The translations under genes were made by a program, and so were the position numbers. A model generated the notes under the pieces. That model ran no database searches. It saw only the letters and a list, made by a program, of their open reading frames with translations, and was not told the origin of the DNA. DNA of 5,668 nucleotides from Flavobacteriales bacterium (GTDB taxonomy: Bacteria > Bacteroidota > Bacteroidia > Flavobacteriales_D > Parvicellaceae). The DNA lies in assembly GCA_027047735.1 (NCBI GenBank), contig JALTUD010000351.1, positions 1 to 5,668 on the forward strand. The letters are read 5' to 3'. Below, in pieces: positions 1 through 5,065 of the stretch. Numbering within the stretch: the stretch's first letter is position 1; each line of letters begins with the position of its first letter.

Positions 1-1184
1 GCTCCCAATCTCGATTGAGAACATTCGGAAACAAAATAGAGCGTTTTGCTGTCGGTATGGATAAACGGGACTTTGTCCGAGCCGGGCGTATTGATGATAT
101 TGCCCATATTTTTTGCTTTTCCCCACGTTCCGTCTGCTTGTCTTTCGGAATAGTAAATATCTGTTTTTCCAAGTCCTCCGGGACGAGCTGAAGCAAAATA
201 AAGCGTTTTTCCGTCAGCCGAAAGTGAGGGTTGAGCTTCCCAAGTTTGAGCTCCATTGATGTTTTCGCCCAGGTTTTCCAATTCAGACCAAATGTATTTT
301 TTCTTTCCTTTTTCTTCTACAATCTCGTAGTGCGTTCTAAAAATATCGCAGTTAAAATAATTAGCTTGTTTTTCGCAAGAACAAATGTATAATTCTTTGT
401 TGTCCAAAGAAAGTGTAGCACCACCATAACGAGGTCCTACATTGAAAGGGGGAGGCATTTTTTCTCCACGGTCAAAGTCCGAATAAGCATCAGACCGTTT
501 ACTTTTGGTAAATTCTTGTATTTTTTGAGTGAGAATGTCGCCTTTAGCCTTGTATTCGTATTCTCTGGTATAAAACATAATCTCATTATCAGGCGAAATC
601 ATCGGCAGAAACTCGTCTTTGTCGGCAGAAGATACATTTTTTACCACGGTTGGATTAAAATCGACAGGATTTTTGTAGAAGTTACAATAATAATCCAATT
701 CAGGCATTACTGCTTCTACATCTTCCAGTTGTTTCGGGTATTTTCGGCTCAATTTACTCTCATCGTCCGACGGAAAATCCAAGAATTTTTGAAAAGTTTC
801 GTAGGCTTCGCAATCCTTGTGCTGTTGGTAATAAATCAGTCCCAGTTGATAATAAACATCGGCGTGAAATTCGGGGCAAACATTCAGAATCATTTTGTAG
901 TATTTCAGCGGAATAGAGTAGTCCCCTTTCATCTTTGCACGCGGATAAGTCATTTTGGCAATTTCCCACATAATAGCCGCATTGTCTTCATAGTCAGCTA
1001 ATAATGATTTGTAAAACTTCATTCGTTGATTGTAATCATACTTTTTTTTATCGTGGGCTTTGTCCCATATTTTAACCGCCGATTTTTCGGTTGGCGGTAC
1101 ACAATTCGGATCAATTTCCTCCTCGTCCTCCTGAGCAATAACAAAAAGAGGAAGAAACAAAAGAATGTAGATAAGATATTTCAT
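1..1184 (-). CDS. Exported TPR/PD40 beta-propeller protein (OmpA-associated type), N-terminal part
   Basis: Reading the minus strand from the ATG at 1184-1182 gives 394 uninterrupted codons that leave the window at its left edge, so the C-terminus is missing. Residues 1-18 (MKYLIYILLFLPLFVIAQ) form a signal peptide, with a Gln at the probable cleavage site as is common in Bacteroidota. Residues about 50-135 are helical and TPR-like (LKYYKMILNVCPEF, then YYQLGLIYYQQHKDCEAY). From about residue 190 there are PD40/WD40-like blades: EFLPMISPDNEIMFYTRE, YGGATLSLDNKELYICS, and AQPSLSADGKTLYFASARPG followed by GLGKTDIYYSER and a fourth strand ending TLYFVSE. In this family such proteins usually carry a C-terminal OmpA-like peptidoglycan-binding domain and act in the periplasm or outer membrane; PorE of type IX secretion is one example. 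The OmpA domain, if present, lies outside the window, so a T9SS role is not shown. The gene is divergent from the RM operon and probably unrelated to it. Confidence 0.9.
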   Translation of the reverse strand, partial: MKYLIYILLFLPLFVIAQEDEEEIDPNCVPPTEKSAVKIWDKAHDKKKYDYNQRMKFYKSLLADYEDNAAIMWEIAKMTYPRAKMKGDYSIPLKYYKMILNVCPEFHADVYYQLGLIYYQQHKDCEAYETFQKFLDFPSDDESKLSRKYPKQLEDVEAVMPELDYYCNFYKNPVDFNPTVVKNVSSADKDEFLPMISPDNEIMFYTREYEYKAKGDILTQKIQEFTKSKRSDAYSDFDRGEKMPPPFNVGPRYGGATLSLDNKELYICSCEKQANYFNCDIFRTHYEIVEEKGKKKYIWSELENLGENINGAQTWEAQPSLSADGKTLYFASARPGGLGKTDIYYSERQADGTWGKAKNMGNIINTPGSDKVPFIHTDSKTLYFVSECSQSRLG

Positions 1185-1207
1185 AAGGCAAAACAATTTG
1201 GCGACGG

Positions 1208-1215
1208 CAAAAATA
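1208..1215 (-). promoter_or_regulatory. Putative Bacteroidota -7 box (TATTTTTG) for the TPR/PD40 gene
   Basis: The minus strand reads TATTTTTG, matching the Bacteroidota -7 consensus TAnnTTTG, and ends 23 bp upstream of the ATG at 1184. No TTTG -33 element is seen at the usual 19-21 bp spacing. The call therefore rests on one short motif in the right place, in AT-rich DNA where chance matches occur. Confidence 0.4.
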
Positions 1216-1293
1216 CAAGAAAACATATTAAACCACCGCGTTCGAGTACTTTTTCTCAAAAGGTATTCCAAAGTTTTCTAATGAGTTGGATTT

Positions 1294-1433
1294 GGGCGTT
1301 CCCATTACGGCATAAAAAAGCGGTTTCGTTGCACTACACCGCTTTTTAACGCCGTAATGGTCGGGCTATCCACTATATCTTTTGCCCTCCAAAAGGAGGG
1401 AGGGCAAAAGGATGCCGTTTCTATCCCTAACGC
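1294..1433 (+). repeat. Structured palindromic repeat, copy A (REP-like, three-way-junction fold)
   Basis: This is the first of two related elements in the same orientation. A closing stem pairs GCGTT (1296-1300) with AACGC (1429-1433). Arm 1 pairs CCATTACGGC (1302-1311) with GCCGTAATGG (1351-1360). Arm 2 pairs CTTTTGCCCTCC (1379-1390) with GGAGGGCAAAAG (1399-1410). The linkers are conserved with copy B: TCGGGCTATCC plus TATATCTTTTG at 1361-1384 (22 of 24 identical), and CAAAAGGATGCC plus CTATCCCT at 1405-1433 (25 of 29 identical). A CTATCC direct repeat flanks arm 2. The stems differ in sequence between copies but still pair. Because copy B lies next to a RAYT gene, I infer a REP-type element moved in trans. 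A structured RNA is the main alternative. Confidence 0.75.
1315..1347. terminator. Terminator-like hairpin nested in arm 1 of repeat copy A
   Basis: AAAAAGCGGT (1315-1324) pairs perfectly with ACCGCTTTTT (1338-1347) around a 13-nt loop. This gives a GC-rich stem flanked by A and T runs, the shape of a bidirectional intrinsic terminator. It sits inside the 10-bp arm 1 stem of copy A and is absent from copy B, whose arm 1 is only about 3 bp. It lies between divergent genes, so no annotated transcript would end here. It may be a variable insert in the repeat rather than a working terminator. Confidence 0.4.
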
Positions 1434-1586
1434 GGTAGAAATTGGCGGATAGAAAGTGAATTAAGTATATCCAATCGTTACCTGCAAGCGGATAAAAAAT
1501 AAAAATTCTACTTCAAAAGAAAAAGCCAACGTACAAAATACATATTTGATTTTTGCCAACGCTCAAACAAAATCATAAGAAAAAAC

Positions 1587-1594
1587 TATCTTTG
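1587..1594 (+). promoter_or_regulatory. Putative -7 box (TATCTTTG) upstream of hsdM
   Basis: TATCTTTG fits TAnnTTTG exactly. A start a few bases downstream would place the whole 1599-1784 inverted repeat in the hsdM 5' leader, roughly 200 nt long. No -33 TTTG is found at canonical spacing; the nearest, ending at 1555, is too far away. The call rests on position and motif only. Confidence 0.45.
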
Positions 1595-1598
1595 AAAC

Positions 1599-1784
1599 TT
1601 AAACCTTAAATCCACAAGTGATTTCGTTATGAAAAGTCAAAATACGCATTAGTATTGGTCAAGCACAGTTTTGAGACACGCAAACGTAGCCATAGCTACG
1701 GTGAGTATCGAAAAACGAGCATTGTCAATAATGATGCGGAGTTTGGCTTTGGAATAGAAATTCACTTGCGGATTTAAGGTTAAA
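1599..1784. repeat. Long imperfect inverted repeat (MITE-like) in the hsdM leader
   Basis: The left half (1599-1690) is the imperfect reverse complement of the right half (1695-1784). The outer 23 bp match at 21 positions: AACCTTAAATCC-A/G-CAAGTGA at 1602-1623, mirrored up to 1781. Pairing continues through a CGCAT...TATTG block (1645-1657 against 1724-1737) and closes at CGTAGC (1685-1690), loop CATA, GCTACG (1695-1700). Overall about two thirds of positions pair. It encodes no protein and ends 20 bp before the hsdM ATG. The form suits a non-autonomous mobile element or a hairpin repeat family. Its sequence is unrelated to repeat copies A and B. Confidence 0.7.
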
Positions 1785-1804
1785 CAAAAATAAGAAGAAA
1801 ATAA

Positions 1805-3394
1805 ATGAGTGAAGACCAAAAAAAACAACTTGAACAGCAACTGTGGAATATAGCGAACACGCTAAGAGGAAAAATGAATGCAGATGAGTTTCGAGACTAC
1901 ATCTTAGGCTTTATTTTCTACAAATATCTATCTGAAAAGATGAATATTTATGCAAATACTATTCTAAAACCGGACGGAATACTATTTACAGACATTAAAG
2001 AAGATACAGAAAACGGGGTAGCATACATTGAAGCCATAAAAGAAGAAGCCGTTTCAACCTTGGGGTATTTCTTAAAACCAAGCGAATTATTTAGCCAAAT
2101 TGCTAAAAGAGGAAATTCTGATGTAGAAGGAATTTCAAATTTCATATTAGAAGATTTACAAAAAATTCTGACCAATATTCAACTCAGTACAATGGGAACA
2201 GAAAGTGAAGAAGATTTTGACAATCTGTTTGAGGATATGGATTTAAACTCTACCAAATTAGGAAAAACACCGGAGGCACGAAACGAAATTATTGCCAAAG
2301 TACTTTCGCATTTAGACAAAATAGATTTTAAATTAGATGTAAAGACGTATGGTGATACGTCTCAAAGAGACGTTTTAGGTGATGCCTACGAATATTTAAT
2401 AGGTCAATTTGCTAGTGGAGCAGGAAAAAAAGCAGGCGAATTTTACACACCGCAAGAAGTAAGTAAAGTGTTGGCTAAATTGGTAACCGTAAATAAAACA
2501 AAACTAAAATCAGTTTACGACCCAACTTGTGGTTCAGGTTCGTTATTGTTACGTGTAGCAAAAGAAGTAGAAAGCGTAAGCAATTTTTACGGACAAGAAC
2601 TCAATCGAACCACCTACAATTTGGCTCGAATGAATATGATTTTGCACGATATTCATTACCGTAAATTCGACATCAAACAAGAAGACACTTTAGAGCATCC
2701 GCAACATTTGGATATGCGTTTTGAAGCCATTGTTGCCAATCCTCCATTTTCGGCTCATTGGAGTGCAAACCCTTTGTTTACAAGTGATGATCGTTTTAGC
2801 CAATACGGAAAATTAGCACCAAAATCTAAAGCCGATTATGCCTTTGTACAACATATGATACATCATTTGGCAGAAAACGGAACAATGGCAATCGTACTAC
2901 CACACGGAGCATTGTTTAGAGGTGGAGCAGAACAACATATTCGCAGGTATTTAATTGAAGACCGTAATTATTTAGATGCAGTTATTGGTTTGCCGGCAAA
3001 TATTTTTTACGGCACAAGCATACCAACGTGTATAATGGTATTTAAAAAATGTAAAGAAAACCCAAACGATATTTTATTTATTGACAGTAGCCAACATTTT
3101 GAAAAAGTAAAAACACAAAACATACTGCGACCCCAAGACATAGATAAAATAATCAACACCTACAAAGAAAGAAAAACCATAGATAAGTATTCGTATGTAG
3201 CACCAATAACAGAAGTAGCCGAAAACGATTACAACCTAAACATACCAAGATATGTAAACACCTTTGAAGAAGAAGAACCCGTTGATATTGCCCAAGTTGC
3301 TAAGGAATTGAAAACCTTAGAAACCAAAATGCAAGAAACCGATAGAGAACTCATTGCATTGTGTGCAGAATTGAATATAGATACACCTTTTTAA
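1805..3394 (+). CDS. hsdM: Type I restriction-modification system, DNA methyltransferase subunit HsdM
   Basis: This 529-residue protein transfers a methyl group from S-adenosylmethionine to adenine N6 in the site chosen by HsdS, and is a core part of type I methylase (M2S) and restriction (R2M2S) complexes. The helical HsdM N-terminal domain covers about residues 8-130 (LEQQLWNIANTLRGKM; FIFYKYLSEKM). The N6-adenine methyltransferase domain follows: GEFYTPQEVSKVLAKLV at 211-227, SAM-binding motif I DPTCGSGSLLL at 239-249, GQELN at 263-267, and catalytic motif IV NPPF at 312-315. KADYAFVQHM (342-351) and the C-terminal DYNLNIPRYV (about 475-484) are also typical. Length is normal and no key motif is lost, so it should be active if given a working HsdS. 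The ATG at 1805 is preceded by a weak purine-rich AGAAGAAA. hsdS normally follows at once, but here it is about 980 bp away. Confidence 0.97.
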   Translation: MSEDQKKQLEQQLWNIANTLRGKMNADEFRDYILGFIFYKYLSEKMNIYANTILKPDGILFTDIKEDTENGVAYIEAIKEEAVSTLGYFLKPSELFSQIAKRGNSDVEGISNFILEDLQKILTNIQLSTMGTESEEDFDNLFEDMDLNSTKLGKTPEARNEIIAKVLSHLDKIDFKLDVKTYGDTSQRDVLGDAYEYLIGQFASGAGKKAGEFYTPQEVSKVLAKLVTVNKTKLKSVYDPTCGSGSLLLRVAKEVESVSNFYGQELNRTTYNLARMNMILHDIHYRKFDIKQEDTLEHPQHLDMRFEAIVANPPFSAHWSANPLFTSDDRFSQYGKLAPKSKADYAFVQHMIHHLAENGTMAIVLPHGALFRGGAEQHIRRYLIEDRNYLDAVIGLPANIFYGTSIPTCIMVFKKCKENPNDILFIDSSQHFEKVKTQNILRPQDIDKIINTYKERKTIDKYSYVAPITEVAENDYNLNIPRYVNTFEEEEPVDIAQVAKELKTLETKMQETDRELIALCAELNIDTPF

Positions 3395-3455
3395 TTAATG
3401 ATGAATGTGAAAATCACGAATTATGAAAACCAAGGTTAAAAAGCAGATAAAAACC

Positions 3456-3480
3456 AAAGCGTGATAAATTGTCACGCTTT
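3456..3480. terminator. Stem-loop after hsdM, possible terminator
   Basis: AAAGCGTGA (3456-3464) pairs perfectly with TCACGCTTT (3472-3480) around a 7-nt loop, 61 bp after the hsdM stop. On the plus strand the stem ends in only three T and is followed by A, so it is a weak intrinsic terminator in that direction. On the minus strand it is followed by GGTTTTTAT, a somewhat better tail. If it works it would separate hsdM transcription from the RAYT and hsdS. Confidence 0.45.
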
Positions 3481-3599
3481 AAAAATAACAATATAGCGAT
3501 AAAATATAGCAGTCCGTTGACCGTTTTTTTTTGGACAACAGAAAATGAAAGCATCAAATGGGAAATTATATGCAACAGATATAGTGTATAAATAAAAAA

Positions 3600-4202
3600 A
3601 TGAATAAAAAATTTAAAAACAAATACCGAATAAAATCTGCCAGATTACCAAATTGGGATTATGGAAGCAACGGCATGTATTTTATTACCATTTGCACCCA
3701 AAATCGCGAACATTTTTTTGGTGAAATTATTGATGGGAAAATGCAATTAAATGAAATAGGAAAATTGGCAAATCAATATTGGAATGAAATACCTCAACAT
3801 TTCCCATATGTAAAATTGGGCGAATTTGTGGTAATGCCCAATCATATGCACGGAATATTGATTATTGATAAAACGGATAATGGTGATGACGTATCCGTAT
3901 CCGTATCCGTATCCGTACAGACGTTGCAATGCAACGTCTCTACCCCAAACGCAACGCCCCAACCACACACCAACAAAAACAAAAAAATGGCAAATATTTC
4001 CCCAAAACCGGGGACAATTTCCACCATTATACGTTCCTACAAATCGGCGGTCACCAAAAACGCACGTAAAATCCACGCAGGTTTCGCGTGGCAACCCCGA
4101 TTTCACGACCATATTATACGAAACGACAAATCATTTCACAACATATCAAATTACATCATAAACAATCCCATAAATTGGAAAGAAGATAAATTTCATGAAT
4201 AA
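3600..4202 (+). CDS. REP-associated tyrosine transposase (RAYT), Y1/HUH IS200-like superfamily
   Basis: This 200-residue protein belongs to the single-strand DNA transposases (Y1_Tnp) that nick DNA at the foot of a hairpin and are linked to dispersal of REP palindromes. The N-terminal strand MYFITICTQNREHFFGEI (26-43) leads to the HUH metal-binding motif PNHMHGILII (80-89; His82, His84). The C-terminal part has TIIRSYKSAVTK (142-153), where Tyr147 is the likely nucleophile, then WQPRFHDHIIR (164-174) and ISNYIINNPINW (182-193), all family hallmarks. Between these blocks residues 91-135 form a low-complexity linker built on a GTATCC tandem repeat (SVSVSVSVSV) and a palindrome (QTLQCNVST). Repeat copy B begins 63 bp after the stop. 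The reading frame is intact, so the gene may be active. Unlike IS200 it has no TnpB partner. It lies between hsdM and hsdS on the same strand. Confidence 0.92.
   Translation: MNKKFKNKYRIKSARLPNWDYGSNGMYFITICTQNREHFFGEIIDGKMQLNEIGKLANQYWNEIPQHFPYVKLGEFVVMPNHMHGILIIDKTDNGDDVSVSVSVSVQTLQCNVSTPNATPQPHTNKNKKMANISPKPGTISTIIRSYKSAVTKNARKIHAGFAWQPRFHDHIIRNDKSFHNISNYIINNPINWKEDKFHE
3891..3917 (+). repeat. GTATCC hexanucleotide tandem repeat (4.5 copies) inside the RAYT gene
   Basis: Four perfect GTATCC units (3891-3914) plus GTA run in tandem within the RAYT frame and encode alternating Val-Ser. Because the unit is two codons, gain or loss of copies changes linker length without shifting the frame. 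The last GTA is also the outer foot of the palindrome at 3915-3943. Confidence 0.9.
3915..3943. repeat. Near-perfect palindrome with GTAC/GTAG feet inside the RAYT gene
   Basis: AGACGTTGCA (3919-3928) and TGCAACGTCT (3930-3939) are perfect inverted arms around a single A. They extend outward to GTAC at 3915-3918 and CTAC at 3940-3943, with one mismatched pair in 14. A GTAG-like tetranucleotide at the foot of a hairpin is the feature RAYTs recognise in enterobacterial REPs. I recall closely similar palindromes dispersed in Bacteroidota and cyanobacterial genomes but could not check this. It is in frame (QTLQCNVST) in the poorly conserved linker between the HUH and Tyr motifs. Confidence 0.8.
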
Positions 4203-4264
4203 AAAAGACAAAAACCTAAACCCTAAAAAGAAAAAATAATGCAAAAGCAAGATAACAATAATTT

Positions 4265-4354
4265 GGGCGTGCCCCAAGGGTCGGGCTATCCGTTATATCT
4301 TTTGGTTTGCATAAATGCAACAAACCAAAAGGATGCCACTACTATCCCTCACGC
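4265..4354 (+). repeat. Structured palindromic repeat, copy B (next to the RAYT)
   Basis: This is the second, shorter copy of the element at 1294-1433. The closing stem pairs GCGTG (4267-4271) with CACGC (4350-4354). Arm 1 is reduced to about CCC/GGG (4272-4280). Arm 2 pairs CTTTTGGTTTG (4299-4309) with CAAACCAAAAG (4321-4331). An alternative inner hairpin pairs TTGCAT (4307-4312) with ATGCAA (4315-4320). The linkers TCGGGCTATCC and GGATGCC plus CTATCCCT match copy A. The innermost closing pair is G-C here and T-A in copy A, a compensatory change. It starts 63 bp after the RAYT stop and ends 24 bp before the chosen hsdS ATG, so it lies in the hsdS leader. Confidence 0.8.
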
Positions 4355-4378
4355 AAAACCAATTACGAATTGAAAATT

Positions 4379-5065
4379 ATGAATAAAAATATAAATAATA
4401 GACCGCAATTACGTTTTCCGGAGTTTGATGGAGATTGGGAAGTGAAGAGGTTGGGAGAGGCTGCTAAAATAACGACAGGAAGTACTCCAAGTACATCAAT
4501 AAAGGAGTATTATAATGGATTGTATAATTTTGTTTCACCAGCAGACATTCAAGGTAATCGTTATGTAAAAAAAACGATAAAAACATTAACAGGAATAGGG
4601 GTTTCGAAAGGTAGAGCAATAAAAAAAAACAGTGTAGTTTTTGTTTGTATAGGTTCAACCATTGGTAAAACGGCACAAGTAATTGAAGAATGTATAACAA
4701 ATCAACAAATAAATTCCTTGGATGGTTTTGATAATTATGATAATGATTTTTTATTCACTTTATTAGAGTTTAATGGAAAAAGAATAAAATTACTTGCAGG
4801 AGTACAAGCAGTACCACAAATCAATAAAACTGATTTTTCTAATTTAATTTTCCCATTCCCAACCCTACCCGAACAAAAAAAAATAGCCCATTTCTTCACC
4901 ACCATAGACCAAAAAATAAACCAACTACAAGAAAAACAAAAAGCCTTAGAGCAATACAAAAAAGGCGTAATGCAACAAATCTTTAGCCAAAAAATTCGCT
5001 TTAAAGATGATAACGGCAATGATTTCCCTGAGTGGAAAGTGAAGAAGTTGGGGGAAATAGGATAA
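4379..5065 (+). CDS. hsdS: Type I restriction-modification specificity subunit HsdS, N-terminal part ended by a premature stop
   Basis: HsdS recognises the DNA target and recruits HsdM. This 228-residue product contains one complete TRD: it starts at FPEFDGDWEVKRLGEAAKI (13-31), continues through TTGSTPSTS and CIGSTIGKTAQ (90-100), and ends at VPQINKTDFSNL (145-156). The conserved helical spacer follows: LPEQKKIAHFFTTIDQKINQ (163-182), then QEKQKALEQYKKGVMQQIF. It then enters the next TRD (DFPEWKVKKLGEIG) and stops at TAA 5063-5065. Full HsdS proteins are about 400 residues, so this is half a gene. I chose ATG 4379 because the protein from there begins in the family's usual way. An earlier in-frame ATG at 4307 lies inside repeat copy B and would add 24 unrelated residues. 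One-TRD HsdS fragments are known in some systems to dimerise and give palindromic specificity, so partial function is possible. Confidence 0.85.
   Translation: MNKNINNRPQLRFPEFDGDWEVKRLGEAAKITTGSTPSTSIKEYYNGLYNFVSPADIQGNRYVKKTIKTLTGIGVSKGRAIKKNSVVFVCIGSTIGKTAQVIEECITNQQINSLDGFDNYDNDFLFTLLEFNGKRIKLLAGVQAVPQINKTDFSNLIFPFPTLPEQKKIAHFFTTIDQKINQLQEKQKALEQYKKGVMQQIFSQKIRFKDDNGNDFPEWKVKKLGEIG

Larger units (their letters stand above)
1185..1804. other. 620-bp gene-free divergent intergenic region rich in folded repeats
   Basis: This stretch separates the divergent TPR/PD40 and hsdM genes. Short open frames cross it on both strands, but none has a recognisable domain and several run through inverted repeats, so I call no gene here. 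It holds a -7-like box on the minus strand, the structured repeat copy A (1294-1433), a -7-like box on the plus strand (1587-1594), and a long inverted repeat (1599-1784). Positions 1434-1586 are AT-rich; apart from two short GCCAACG direct repeats (1525-1531 and 1555-1561) I see nothing supportable there. Confidence 0.8.

Noticed and set aside
516..1001. Plus-strand open frame of 161 codons
   Set aside because: It lies antisense inside the TPR/PD40 gene, has no recognisable domain and is rich in Phe/Ile/Val, as expected for the complement of an AT-rich gene. The 69-codon minus-strand frame at 760-969 is likewise a shadow in another frame.
1026..1349. Plus-strand open frame of 107 codons
   Set aside because: It overlaps the signal-peptide end of the minus-strand gene and then runs into the folded repeat copy A. 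There is no domain and composition changes along its length.
1649..1840. Minus-strand open frame of 63 codons (ending near LKTVLDQY)
   Set aside because: Most of it is translated from the long inverted repeat and it overlaps the hsdM start antisense. It is a repeat-derived frame, although copies of such elements may be annotated as small hypothetical proteins.
1948..2175. Minus-strand open frame within hsdM
   Set aside because: It is fully antisense to a well-supported gene and shows no domain.
3511..3536. GTCC..GGAC around a run of nine T, as a second terminator or hairpin before the RAYT
   Set aside because: Only four pairs can form around a long T-filled loop, and the internal GTC/GAC stem is three pairs. 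It is too weak to call.
3545..3595. 16-codon plus-strand frame just upstream of the RAYT
   Set aside because: Very short, with no ribosome-binding site or recognisable sequence; chance expectation.
3747..4161. Three alternative frames over the RAYT linker
   Set aside because: They are held open by the GTATCC repeat and the palindrome, giving Gly-Tyr, Thr-Asp or Pro-Tyr runs. The HUH and Tyr motifs fix the true frame as 3600-4202.
1294..4354. CRISPR array or a composite transposon bounded by copies A and B
   Set aside because: There are only two copies, 2.8 kb apart, of different length and in direct orientation, with no spacer periodicity. The content between them includes an intact hsdM, and no target duplication is visible.
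3416..4384. Short AT-rich look-alikes (ACGAATTATGAA near 3416-3427 and ACGAATTGAAAATTATGAA near 4365-4383)
   Set aside because: The similarity is short and low in complexity, and could arise by chance in this composition. It is not enough to call a repeat family.
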